From assembly GCF_042657165.1 (NCBI RefSeq), contig NZ_JBHSNJ010000012.1, forward strand, positions 434,001 through 498,000: 64,000 bases of DNA, read 5' to 3'. This DNA is from Agrilutibacter niabensis (GTDB taxonomy: Bacteria; Pseudomonadota; Gammaproteobacteria; Xanthomonadales; Xanthomonadaceae). Under the pieces are notes generated by a model. That model saw only the letters and a list, made by a program, of their open reading frames with translations. It was not told the origin of the DNA and ran no database searches. Below are positions 1 to 7,503 of the stretch, piece by piece; within the stretch, counting starts at the first letter, position 1, and each line of letters begins with the position of its first letter. The position numbers were made by a program, and so were the translations under genes.

Positions 1-1
1 C

Positions 2-472
2 CTTCCCCTGGTGGCCGCCGCGGGGCGCGCCCGCGATGCGTTGCAGGCCTTGGAAGGCAACGACCTGATCGCGTTGGATGGACTCGACGCCATCGCAGGC
101 AACCGCGACGACGAGATCGCACTGTTCGACGCCCATAACCGTGCGCGCGCCGCCGGCGTGGCCCTGGTGTATGCGGCGCGCGACATTCCCGATGCCATCG
201 GACTCTCGCTGCCCGACCTGCGTTCCCGCCTGGGGCAGTGCACGCGCATCACCCTGGCGCCGCTGGACGACGACGGCCGGCGCGAGGTGCTCCAGCAACG
301 CGCGCACCGCCGCGGGCTGGTGCTGGAAGACGCCGCGCTGGAGTGGCTGTTGAAGCGGGTCGGCCGCGAACTCGGGGGGTTGACCGCGTTGCTCGACCAA
401 CTCGATCGCGCGTCGCTCGCCGCGCAACGCCGGGTCACGGTGCCGTTCCTTCGGAAAACGCTGGGGTTGTAG
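2..472 (+). CDS. hda: DnaA regulatory inactivator Hda, 5'-truncated
   Basis: This is the C-terminal part (about 156 codons) of an AAA+ protein of the Hda/DnaA family; the start lies left of the window. Hda works with the beta clamp to stimulate ATP hydrolysis by DnaA after initiation. Visible are a Walker B-like stretch (LIALDGLDAIAG), the sensor-I-like VYAARDIP segment, and the C-terminal lid with GGLTALLDQLDRASL, typical of Hda. The clamp-binding N-terminus and Walker A are outside the window. It converges on the next gene with only nine bases between the stop codons. A general DnaA-like ATPase is the only alternative; the short C-terminus without a DnaA DNA-binding domain favours Hda. Confidence 0.85.
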   Translation, partial: LPLVAAAGRARDALQALEGNDLIALDGLDAIAGNRDDEIALFDAHNRARAAGVALVYAARDIPDAIGLSLPDLRSRLGQCTRITLAPLDDDGRREVLQQRAHRRGLVLEDAALEWLLKRVGRELGGLTALLDQLDRASLAAQRRVTVPFLRKTLGL

Positions 473-481
473 GCGTTCTCG

Positions 482-1000
482 CTATTTCTTTTCGGACGGC
501 GGCACGGGGATGACGGACCAGATCACCGACACGATCTTCCAGCCCTCGCCGGTATTGACCAGGTGCCACGCCTCCTTGCCGTAATTGGTGCGTCGGCCGT
601 CGGCGTTGAAGCTGTAGTCGAAATACACCGAGCCGATGTCGCCATCGGTGTCGATCCGGATGTTCTCGAAGGTCTCCTCGCTGCGGCGCTGGCTGGCGAC
701 GATGCCGTCGATGAAGGAGAGATAGGTGCTTTCGGGGTTGACCCGTGCCTTCATCGCGCCGGGATCCTTCTGGCGCATCCGCTGCAGCCCTTCGTCGCTC
801 ACGACTCTCTGCCAGATCGGCTTGTCGTGCAGGAACAGCTGCGTGAAGCGGTCCCTGTCGCGATCGATGATCGCGGTGCGGAAGGTCTCGATCACGGCTT
901 CGATCTGCTGCTTCGCGGCGCCTTGGCGATCCAGGGAAGCGGCATCCGCACGGGCGGCGAACGGAAGCAGGCAGAAGAGCAGGGCGGTCAGTGCTTTCAC
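482..1000 (-). CDS. secreted NTF2-like (SnoaL/DUF4440-type) protein
   Basis: A 172-residue protein with a clear signal peptide (KALTALLFCLLPFAARADA) followed by a single NTF2-like fold. It has an N-terminal helix (QQIEAVIETFRTAI), then strands ending in the W-rich segment HLVNTGEGWKIVSVIWS. Proteins of this group are small periplasmic or enzyme-like cone folds of varied, mostly unknown function. Two in-frame GTG codons compete as start. The outer one (1006) overlaps the AAGGAG ribosome-binding site, while the one at 1000 sits five bases after it, so 1000 is chosen. No catalytic assignment is possible. Confidence 0.8.
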   Translation of the reverse strand: MKALTALLFCLLPFAARADAASLDRQGAAKQQIEAVIETFRTAIIDRDRDRFTQLFLHDKPIWQRVVSDEGLQRMRQKDPGAMKARVNPESTYLSFIDGIVASQRRSEETFENIRIDTDGDIGSVYFDYSFNADGRRTNYGKEAWHLVNTGEGWKIVSVIWSVIPVPPSEKK

Positions 1001-1027
1001 GAACACTCCTTATTCGAGTTGGTTTTT

Positions 1028-1735
1028 TCAGGCGATTCCGGACGCCAGTTCGGCATCGAGCCCCGCCAGGCGTTCCGGCGTGCCGACATCGGTCCAGCGC
1101 CCACCATGGTATGCGCCGCTGATCCGGTTGAAGGGCATGTGCGCCTTTAGGATCGGTGCGAGGCGGAAGCGCGGCTTGCCGTCCGAAGTATCAATGTCGC
1201 CGGCGATGTCCTTCCAGCCGTCGAGCAACTGCGGCCGGTAAACGCCGAGGCCGGCGTAGGTCAGCCGCGTTGCGCCGTCCGCGCGGACGTGTCCCTCCGC
1301 GTCGAGGGCGAAGTCGCCATGGGTGGCGTGTTCCGGGCGGTCGACCATGACCAGGTGTGCAAGGCCAGCGGGTTCGCGAGGCAGGTGGGCGAAGTCGTAG
1401 TCCGTCCAGATATCGCCGTTGACCAGCAGGAACGGCTCATCTCCCAGCAGCGGCAACGCGTGCCACATGCCTCCACCGGTTTCCAGCGGCGAGGGGCCTT
1501 CGTACGAGTAAAGCAGGCGCAGGCCCCAACGTTCGCCATCGCCGAGCGTGGCCGGGAACTGTTCAGCCAGCCAGCTGGTGTTGATGACGACATCACGCAC
1601 GCCTATCGCCGCCAGCTTTTCCAGATGCCATGCGATCAGCGGTTTGCCGCCGGCAACGAGCAGCGGCTTGGGCGTGTGGTTGGTCAGCGGCCGCATGCGC
1701 TCGCCGAGGCCGGCGGCGAAGATCAGTGCCTTCAT
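1028..1735 (-). CDS. murU: MurNAc-1-phosphate uridylyltransferase (nucleotidyltransferase)
   Basis: A 235-residue sugar-1-phosphate nucleotidyltransferase. The N-terminal signature AAGLGERMRPLT...PKPLL binds the nucleotide and NGDIW carries the metal-binding aspartate. In the family, MurU makes UDP-MurNAc from MurNAc-1-phosphate, feeding recycled cell-wall sugar back into peptidoglycan synthesis while bypassing MurA/MurB. The start codon overlaps the stop of the upstream kinase gene (ATGA at 1732-1735), as expected for translational coupling of an AmgK-MurU pair. Substrate specificity is inferred from this pairing and the short length; a GDP-mannose type enzyme would be longer. Confidence 0.82.
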   Translation of the reverse strand: MKALIFAAGLGERMRPLTNHTPKPLLVAGGKPLIAWHLEKLAAIGVRDVVINTSWLAEQFPATLGDGERWGLRLLYSYEGPSPLETGGGMWHALPLLGDEPFLLVNGDIWTDYDFAHLPREPAGLAHLVMVDRPEHATHGDFALDAEGHVRADGATRLTYAGLGVYRPQLLDGWKDIAGDIDTSDGKPRFRLAPILKAHMPFNRISGAYHGGRWTDVGTPERLAGLDAELASGIA

Positions 1736-2736
1736 GCAGCCACCCGTAGCATCGCCGGGCGGATGCGCGCGTCGAGCAGTTCACGCAGCGAGGCGAGCTC
1801 CGGGTAGCGCGGCAGGACCTCGTCGAGATAGGCGATGAAGCGCGGGGCATCGGGCAGGTACTTCGCTTTGCCGTCGCGGTAGTTCAGGCGCGCAAAGATG
1901 CCGAGGATCTTCAGGTGGCGCTGGATGCCGAGCCAGTCGGCGTCGCGCAGGAAGCGCTCGCGCGGGGGCACCGGCAGTCCGGCTTCGAGCGCCCGCGCGT
2001 GGTAGCGCGCGAGCCAGCCGTCGACGCGCGCGAGCGGCCAGCTGAGGAAGGCATCCTTGAACAGGCTCACCGGGTCGTAGGCGATGGGACCGATCACGCA
2101 GTCCTGGAAGTCGAGCACCGCGGGGCCGTCGTCCACCGGCATCAGGTTGCGCGGCATGAAGTCGCGATGGGTGAGCACGCGGGGTTGTGCCAGGGCGTTG
2201 TCCATCAGGCGGCGCTGCGCCAGTTGCAGCTGTTCGGCCTCGCCGCAATCAAGCTCGATGCCGAGGTGGCGGCGCAGGAACCATTCCTCGAACAGCCCCG
2301 CATCGCGCTGCAGCAGCGCCTCGCCGAATTCACCCATGCCCGGTGGTGGCACGATCCGCTGCAGCTTCAGCAGCTGGTCGATCGCCGCGTCGAAGTGCGC
2401 GTCGGCGTCGGCTTCGGTGATCACCTGCGCCAACGTCGGGCCGCCGAGGTCCTCGAGCAGCAGGAAGCCGGCGTCGATGTCCTGCACCAGCACCCGCGGG
2501 ACGCGCACGCCCCCGGCTTCAAGCAGGTCGCGCATGCGCAGCCACGGACGCACGTCCTCCAGTGCGGGCGGCGAATCCATCACGATGCGGCTTTCGCCCG
2601 CATTCGCGGTGCGCCAGTAACTGCGGAAGCCGGCGTCGACCGACGCGCGGTGCAGTTCGAGTGCGGCATTGCCGCTGGCGGCGCGGGCCCAGGCGAGGCG
2701 CTCGGCCTCGCGGGCGGTGGAATCGGTTGCGGTCAT
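1732..2736 (-). CDS. amgK: anomeric MurNAc/GlcNAc kinase (aminoglycoside phosphotransferase fold)
   Basis: A 334-residue APH-fold kinase. It shows the Brenner-type catalytic motif LTHRDFMPRNLMP (HxD...N) and the metal-binding LDFQD. AmgK phosphorylates MurNAc and GlcNAc at the anomeric carbon; MurU, encoded directly downstream with a 4-base overlap, then forms the UDP-sugar. The N-terminal region (residues 20-110) carries the expected nucleotide-binding beta sheet with LLLEDLGG. The pairing with murU argues against an antibiotic-resistance role. In related genomes this pair is often in the lptD-surA neighbourhood, which is not seen here. Confidence 0.82.
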   Translation of the reverse strand: MTATDSTAREAERLAWARAASGNAALELHRASVDAGFRSYWRTANAGESRIVMDSPPALEDVRPWLRMRDLLEAGGVRVPRVLVQDIDAGFLLLEDLGGPTLAQVITEADADAHFDAAIDQLLKLQRIVPPPGMGEFGEALLQRDAGLFEEWFLRRHLGIELDCGEAEQLQLAQRRLMDNALAQPRVLTHRDFMPRNLMPVDDGPAVLDFQDCVIGPIAYDPVSLFKDAFLSWPLARVDGWLARYHARALEAGLPVPPRERFLRDADWLGIQRHLKILGIFARLNYRDGKAKYLPDAPRFIAYLDEVLPRYPELASLRELLDARIRPAMLRVAA

Positions 2737-2820
2737 GCCGTCGCGTCGGTGCGGATCAGACGCGAAGAGTAACGCGCCGGGACTTCCCGATGATCCGCCT
2801 CAGTGCACAACTGCGACATG

Positions 2821-2847
2821 CCCGGGTAGGCGCAGGGCCTACCCGGG
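2821..2847. repeat. perfect 11-bp inverted repeat (GTAGG-type hairpin)
   Basis: CCCGGGTAGGC and its exact complement are separated by five bases in the gap between cysK and amgK, both on the minus strand. A run of six A follows on the plus strand, so read on the minus strand the T-run precedes the stem, which is the wrong order for a cysK terminator. It may be a REP-like palindrome or a transcript-stabilising hairpin. Confidence 0.5.
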
Positions 2848-2859
2848 CCGGGAAAAAAC

Positions 2860-3834
2860 TCAAGCGACGGCCGCGGCCTCCAGTGAGGCCAGCCACTCGT
2901 CGTCGGAGCCCTCGCTCACGCCTTCGAACAGGAAGGTGGAGAGGTAGCGTTCGCCGGTGTCGGGCAGCATCGCCAGCAGCACCGAGCCCTCCGGCGCGCG
3001 CTCGGCGACCTGCAGTGCGGCGGCGACCGTGGCGCCCGCGGAAATACCGACGAAGACACCTTCCTCCGCGGCCAGGCGGCGCGCGGTGTCGCGGGCCACG
3101 ACGTCGTCGATCGGCAGGATCTCGTCCGCGATCGTGCGACTCAGCACTGCAGGCAGGAAGTCGGGCGTCCAGCCCTGGATCTTGTGCGGCTGCCATTCCT
3201 TGCCCGACAGCAACGCGGCGCCGGCCGGTTCGCTGGCAATCACCTTGATGCCGGGACGCGCCAGCTTCAGCACTTCGCCGGCGCCGGTGATCGTGCCACC
3301 CGTGCCCCAGCCGCTGACGAAATAGTCGAGGCGCTTGCCGGCGAAGTCGCGCAGGATTTCCGGGCCGGTGGTGCTGCGGTGGTAGGCGGGGTTGGCTTCG
3401 TTCTCGAACTGGCGGGCGAGGAACCAGCCGTGTTTCTCAGCCAGCTCATTCGCGCGGCGAACCATGCCGCTGCCGCGTTCAGCGGCGGGGGTCAGGATCA
3501 CCTTGGCGCCGAACGCACGCATCAGCTTGCGGCGCTCGATCGAAAAGGTTTCGCTCATCACCGCCACGAACGGATATCCCCGCGCCGCCGCGACCATCGC
3601 CAGTGCGATGCCGGTGTTGCCGGACGTTGCTTCGATGATCGTCTGCCCCGGCTTCAGCAACCCCTTCTGTTCGGCGTCGAGCACGATGGCCAGCGCGAGT
3701 CGGTCCTTGACCGAGCCGCCAGGATTGAACGCTTCATTCTTGGCATACAGCGTGACGTGCTTCGGCGCGATGCGATGCAGCTTCACGATGGGCGTGGAGC
3801 CGATGGTGTCGAGGATGCTGTTGTAGATGGTCAT
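2860..3834 (-). CDS. cysK: cysteine synthase A (O-acetylserine sulfhydrylase)
   Basis: A 324-residue PLP enzyme that makes cysteine from O-acetylserine and sulfide, the last step of the pathway encoded in the next 11 kb. The PLP lysine is K43 in NPGGSVKDR. The substrate loop SGNTGIA and the phosphate-binding GTGGTITGAG are intact, and the C-terminal PDTGERYLST is typical of CysK rather than CysM. Length matches the family. It is upstream of and divergent from none of the cys genes: it reads on the same strand as cysG with a 106-base gap, so it may have its own promoter. No cofactor residue appears missing. Confidence 0.95.
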   Translation of the reverse strand: MTIYNSILDTIGSTPIVKLHRIAPKHVTLYAKNEAFNPGGSVKDRLALAIVLDAEQKGLLKPGQTIIEATSGNTGIALAMVAAARGYPFVAVMSETFSIERRKLMRAFGAKVILTPAAERGSGMVRRANELAEKHGWFLARQFENEANPAYHRSTTGPEILRDFAGKRLDYFVSGWGTGGTITGAGEVLKLARPGIKVIASEPAGAALLSGKEWQPHKIQGWTPDFLPAVLSRTIADEILPIDDVVARDTARRLAAEEGVFVGISAGATVAAALQVAERAPEGSVLLAMLPDTGERYLSTFLFEGVSEGSDDEWLASLEAAAVA

Positions 3835-3940
3835 GGATCATTCCGGAAGGAGGACAGGAAGCGGGTGCACCGGATGGCGGGGCTTCGCCCATGCAGGTGC
3901 CATCAGTGCGTGCGGCGCGGGACGTGGCAGGCGTCTGGGG

Positions 3941-5395
3941 TCACGCCGCCCGGGCAAACTCGCCGGCGGCCGAGCCGCATCCTGCGCCGCCGGCCGTTAA
4001 GGGTTCGCTACCGAACCAGTGCAACGACGCCGCCAGCGCGGCGACTTCACCGATCACCAGCAGGGCCGGCGCACCCACGGAATGCGAACGTACTAATTCG
4101 GGAAGATCGGCCAGCGTGCCAAGCACGACGCGCTGTTCAGGGCGCGTCCCGTTCTCGATGATCGCGAACGGCGTCGACGCTGCGCGCCCGTGGGCGACGA
4201 GCTGGTCGCGGATGCGTTCCAGCCCCGATACGCCCATGTAGAAGGCGATCGTCTGTCGTTCCTGCGCGAGTGCCGCCCAATCCAGCGCATCGTCGCCGTC
4301 CCTGGTGTGCCCCGTAATGAAGCGGACCGACTGCGCGTGCTCGCGATGCGTCAGCGGAATCCCCGCATAGGCGCCGCACGCGATCGCCGCGGTGATGCCA
4401 GGGACGACTTCGAACGCGATGCCGTGTTCATGCAGTGCTTCAAGTTCCTCGCCGCCCCGGCCGAAGATGAAGGAATCGCCGCCCTTGAGTCGCACCACGC
4501 GCTTGCCCGCGCGTGCGTGTTCGACCAGGAGGCGATGAATGCGCGCCTGGGTGGCGTCGTGGTCGCCACCAACCTGCTTGCCGACTTCGATGAATTCGGC
4601 GTCGCGGCGCGCGAGTGCGAGCACCTCGGCGCTGACCAGGCGGTCGTGCAGGATCACGTCGGCTTCGTTCAACACGCGCAGGGCGCGCAGGGTAAGCAGC
4701 CCGGGATCGCCCGGGCCGGCGCCGACCAGCACGACGCTGCCGCGTTGCGCGGGTTGCTGATGCTCCAGCGCGGCGATGAGTTCCCGTTGTGCGGTGGCGC
4801 GGTCGCCGCGCCGCAACAGGCCGGGAATCGGTCCCTGCAGCACGCGATCGAAGAAGCGGCGGCGTGCCGGCAGTTCGGGCAGGCGCGCACGGATGCGGCT
4901 GCGGGCGCGGCCGAGCAGTTCGGCGAGCGCGCCCAGCGAATCGTCGAGCTGGGTTTCCAGCTGCTCGCGCAGGTGTCGCGCGAGCATGGGGACGGCGCCG
5001 CCGCTGGAAATGGCGATCTGGACCTGCCCGCGCTCAACACGCGCCGGCAGGTGGATGCTGGACAGCTCGGCGTCGTCGACGACGTTGGCCCAGATCCGGC
5101 GCTGCCCGGCCGCGTCCGCGACCGCGCTGTTGACCGCCGCGTCGTCGGTGGCCGCCACCACCAGCCAGGCCCCTTCCAGCCAGGCCGGATCGAACTCGCC
5201 CCGGATCGCTTCGATAAGGCCTTCGGCGCCCCAAGTAGCCAATTGCGGCTCGAGGTCCGTCGCCCCCACCCGCACCCGGGCCCCGGTGGGCAGCAAGGCG
5301 GCGACCTTGCGCCGGGCCACGGCTCCGCCGCCGACCACGAGCACGGCGCGGCCGGCGAGGCTGGCAAACAGCGGAAACAAAGGGGGCGGGGTCAT
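3941..5395 (-). CDS. cysG: siroheme synthase, trifunctional
   Basis: A 484-residue CysG. The N-terminal domain (about residues 1-210) is the NAD-dependent precorrin-2 dehydrogenase/ferrochelatase, with VVGGGAVARRK and NVVDDAELSSIHLPA. The C-terminal domain (about 215-460) is the SAM-dependent uroporphyrinogen III methyltransferase with VGAGPGDPGLLTL, LKGGDSFIFGRGGEE and VPGITAA. Siroheme is the cofactor of sulfite reductase CysI encoded nearby. An open frame extends upstream to 5479, but the ATG at 5395 gives the canonical start with a hydrophobic LFPLF segment before the dinucleotide fold. It is divergent from cysB. Confidence 0.93.
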   Translation of the reverse strand: MTPPPLFPLFASLAGRAVLVVGGGAVARRKVAALLPTGARVRVGATDLEPQLATWGAEGLIEAIRGEFDPAWLEGAWLVVAATDDAAVNSAVADAAGQRRIWANVVDDAELSSIHLPARVERGQVQIAISSGGAVPMLARHLREQLETQLDDSLGALAELLGRARSRIRARLPELPARRRFFDRVLQGPIPGLLRRGDRATAQRELIAALEHQQPAQRGSVVLVGAGPGDPGLLTLRALRVLNEADVILHDRLVSAEVLALARRDAEFIEVGKQVGGDHDATQARIHRLLVEHARAGKRVVRLKGGDSFIFGRGGEELEALHEHGIAFEVVPGITAAIACGAYAGIPLTHREHAQSVRFITGHTRDGDDALDWAALAQERQTIAFYMGVSGLERIRDQLVAHGRAASTPFAIIENGTRPEQRVVLGTLADLPELVRSHSVGAPALLVIGEVAALAASLHWFGSEPLTAGGAGCGSAAGEFARAA

Positions 5396-5488
5396 CGGGC
5401 TGTGCGGTAGGGGGCGACGGTGACTGCAACCTAGCGTTGCGTGCGGGGCGGCGGAAATGACCGGCCGCTGTGGCCTCATGCCGCAGGC

Positions 5489-5582
5489 GCATAAGAAATG
5501 CTGGACACCGCGCCCGAGCCGGGATTATTGTCTATCTGTTCATCCGCATAAAGAGATGCCTAAATGAAATCTGTGCTTATTA
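5489..5582. promoter_or_regulatory. candidate CysB operator cluster, cysG/cysB divergent region
   Basis: The 272-base divergent gap holds GCATAAGAAATGC (5489-5501) and GCATAAAGAGATGC (5546-5559), each a GCAT...ATGC dyad, and an inverted GCTTATT at 5575-5581. LysR-type regulators bind such interrupted dyads, and the adjoining gene is cysB. The same GCATAAG core recurs between cysJ and cysD. Binding by CysB is inference. Confidence 0.45.
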
Positions 5583-5667
5583 CCTGGTCGCTTTGCCCCA
5601 TGTCCGTATGTCCGGCCGCCGGCCGCCCGAGCCCCGTCCCGCAACCCGAACGCCCCTCGACACCGCC

Positions 5668-6654
5668 ATGACCCTCACGCAACTGCGCTACTTCGCCGCC
5701 ATTGCCGATTCCGGCCTCAACATCACCCTTGCAGCCGAACGCGTGCACGCCACGCAGCCCGGCCTGTCCAAGCAGCTCAAGCAGCTCGAGGACGAACTCG
5801 GTTTCCTGCTGTTCGCACGCAAGGGCCGCAGCCTCGAAAGCATCACTCCCTCCGGCGCCAAGGTGCTCGCGCATGCGCGCCGCCTGCTGACCGAAGCCGC
5901 CAACATCCGCTCCTACGCCGCCAACGAGCGCCGCGATGGCCTCGGCCGCCTGGTCCTCGCCACCACGCACACGCAGGCCCGTTTCGTCCTGCCGCCGGCG
6001 ATCTCGCTGATGAAGCAGGCGTACCCGCGCGTCAGCGTGCACCTGCTGCCGAGCTCGGAAGGCGAAGTGCTCGACCTGCTCGCACGCGGCGAATCCGACT
6101 TCGCCCTGATCAGCACCGCGGGCGAAGCGCCGGCTGGCGGCATCGCCGTACCGCTGTTCCGCTGGAAGCGCGTGGTGCTGGTGCAGCGTTCGCATCCACT
6201 GGCACGGAACCTGGTGGCGCCGACGCTCGCGCAGTTGGCCTCGCAGCCACTGGTGAGCTACGAATCCTCGGTGCGCCCTGATTCGTCGCTGCGTCGCGCC
6301 TTCGCCGAAACCGGCCTGGAGCCGCAACTGGCGATGACCGCGCGCGATGCCGACCTGATCAAGACCTACGTGCGCGCCGGCTTGGGCGTCGGGCTGCTTG
6401 CCGAGATGGCGGTGAACGAACGCGAGGACACCGACCTTGTGGCCTTGCCCGCGCCGGCGGCGATCCCCGAATGCATCGCCTGGGCGGTATTGCCGCGCGA
6501 ACGCGTCCTGCGCGATTACACGATCGAATTGCTGCACGCACTGGCGCCGCAGATCGACCAGCGCGACCTGCAACGCGTGCTCGCCGGCAACCAGGAAGCG
6601 GACTGGCCGAAGCCGCCGAGCTGGACCGAGCTGAGCCAGGCGATCACCGTCTAA
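5668..6654 (+). CDS. cysB: LysR-family cysteine regulon activator CysB
   Basis: A 328-residue LysR-type regulator with the helix-turn-helix at residues 1-65 (LTQLRYFAAIADSGLNITLAAERVHATQPGLSKQLKQLE, cited here as positions only for the core) and the periplasmic-binding-like effector domain from about 90. In this family CysB senses N- or O-acetylserine and activates sulfate assimilation genes. The ATG at 5668 starts directly before the HTH; the frame is open further upstream, but that part is AT-rich leader with regulatory dyads. It lies between cysG and cysHIJ, so its targets are likely its own neighbours. A Cbl-type regulator is the alternative. Confidence 0.87.
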   Translation: MTLTQLRYFAAIADSGLNITLAAERVHATQPGLSKQLKQLEDELGFLLFARKGRSLESITPSGAKVLAHARRLLTEAANIRSYAANERRDGLGRLVLATTHTQARFVLPPAISLMKQAYPRVSVHLLPSSEGEVLDLLARGESDFALISTAGEAPAGGIAVPLFRWKRVVLVQRSHPLARNLVAPTLAQLASQPLVSYESSVRPDSSLRRAFAETGLEPQLAMTARDADLIKTYVRAGLGVGLLAEMAVNEREDTDLVALPAPAAIPECIAWAVLPRERVLRDYTIELLHALAPQIDQRDLQRVLAGNQEADWPKPPSWTELSQAITV

Positions 6655-6711
6655 CAGCGCGCCAGGCGACGTGAGGCACAGCGCTCGCGCCGCGATGACC
6701 AGGAAAGCATG

Positions 6712-6740
6712 AAAGGCCCGGAAAACCGGGCCTTTCGTCA
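6712..6740. terminator. bidirectional intrinsic terminator between cysB and cysH
   Basis: A 10-bp stem (AAAGGCCCGG / CCGGGCCTTT, 6712-6735) with an AAAA loop, flanked by A/T runs on both sides, lies between the convergent cysB and cysH genes and could serve both. Confidence 0.75.
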
Positions 6741-6759
6741 TCTCGAAAACCCGCGGTTG

Positions 6760-7503
6760 TCAGGCCGCCTGGTTCGCGTCGCCCCAGGCTTCATGCAGGC
6801 CGCATTCGCGCTTGAGTCCCAGGAAGCGCGTGTCCTCCTCGTTCATTCCGGCTTCCAGCTGCCGCGTCGTATGCACGTCGCCGATCGACACGTAGCCCTC
6901 ATGCCACAGCGGGTGGTACGGCAGGTCGTGGCGCTGCAGGTAGTTCCAGACGTCGCGGTCGCTCCAGTCCGCGAGCGGATGCAGCTTCCAGCGCCCTTCG
7001 TGCAGTTGAAGGAACGGTGTTCCGGCACGACTGCTCGACTGCGAGCGGCGGATACCGGAGATCCAGGTCCGCGCGCCCAGTTCGCGCAGCGCGCGCTGCA
7101 TCGGTTCGACCTTGCGCAGGCGGTTGTAGCGGGTGATGCCGTCGAGTCCCTGTTCCCACAGCTTGCCCAGGCGCGCTTCCATCCATGCGATGCCGATCTG
7201 CGGCCGGTAGACCTTGAGGTTCAGCGACAGGCGTTCGGTCAACTCGTCGACGAATCGGTAGGTTTCCGGGAACAGGTAGCCGGTGTCGATCAGGATCACG
7301 GGGACATCCGGCTGCTGCCGGGTCACCATGTGCAGCGACACTGCGGCCTGCGCGCCGAAGCTCGAAGACAGCGCGTGGCCGCCGGCGAGGTTCGCCAGGC
7401 CCCAGGCCACGCGGTCCTCGGCCGCTTGCGCGGCCAGCCATTGATTGAGTTCGTCCAGCGAGCGCGGGGACTCGGCGGCGGTGATGGGATCGGGCGGGCT
7501 CAT
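6760..7503 (-). CDS. cysH: phosphoadenosine phosphosulfate (PAPS) reductase
   Basis: A 247-residue thioredoxin-dependent reductase that converts PAPS to sulfite. The PP-loop-like SSSFGAQAAVSLHM near residue 50 binds the nucleotide and the C-terminal KRECGLH carries the single catalytic cysteine. The two CC pairs that hold a 4Fe-4S cluster in APS reductases are absent, so PAPS is the substrate, which fits the APS kinase domain in cysNC. The ATG at 7503 overlaps the stop of cysI (ATGA); longer upstream frames run inside cysI and are not used. It is the last gene of the cysJIH operon. Confidence 0.94.
   Translation of the reverse strand: MSPPDPITAAESPRSLDELNQWLAAQAAEDRVAWGLANLAGGHALSSSFGAQAAVSLHMVTRQQPDVPVILIDTGYLFPETYRFVDELTERLSLNLKVYRPQIGIAWMEARLGKLWEQGLDGITRYNRLRKVEPMQRALRELGARTWISGIRRSQSSSRAGTPFLQLHEGRWKLHPLADWSDRDVWNYLQRHDLPYHPLWHEGYVSIGDVHTTRQLEAGMNEEDTRFLGLKRECGLHEAWGDANQAA

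Noticed and set aside
1732..2736. Aminoglycoside resistance gene
   Set aside because: The fold is shared, but overlap with murU and typical AmgK motifs point to cell-wall sugar recycling.
2821..2847. Terminator of cysK
   Set aside because: On the minus strand the T-run comes before the stem, not after it. Listed only as an inverted repeat.
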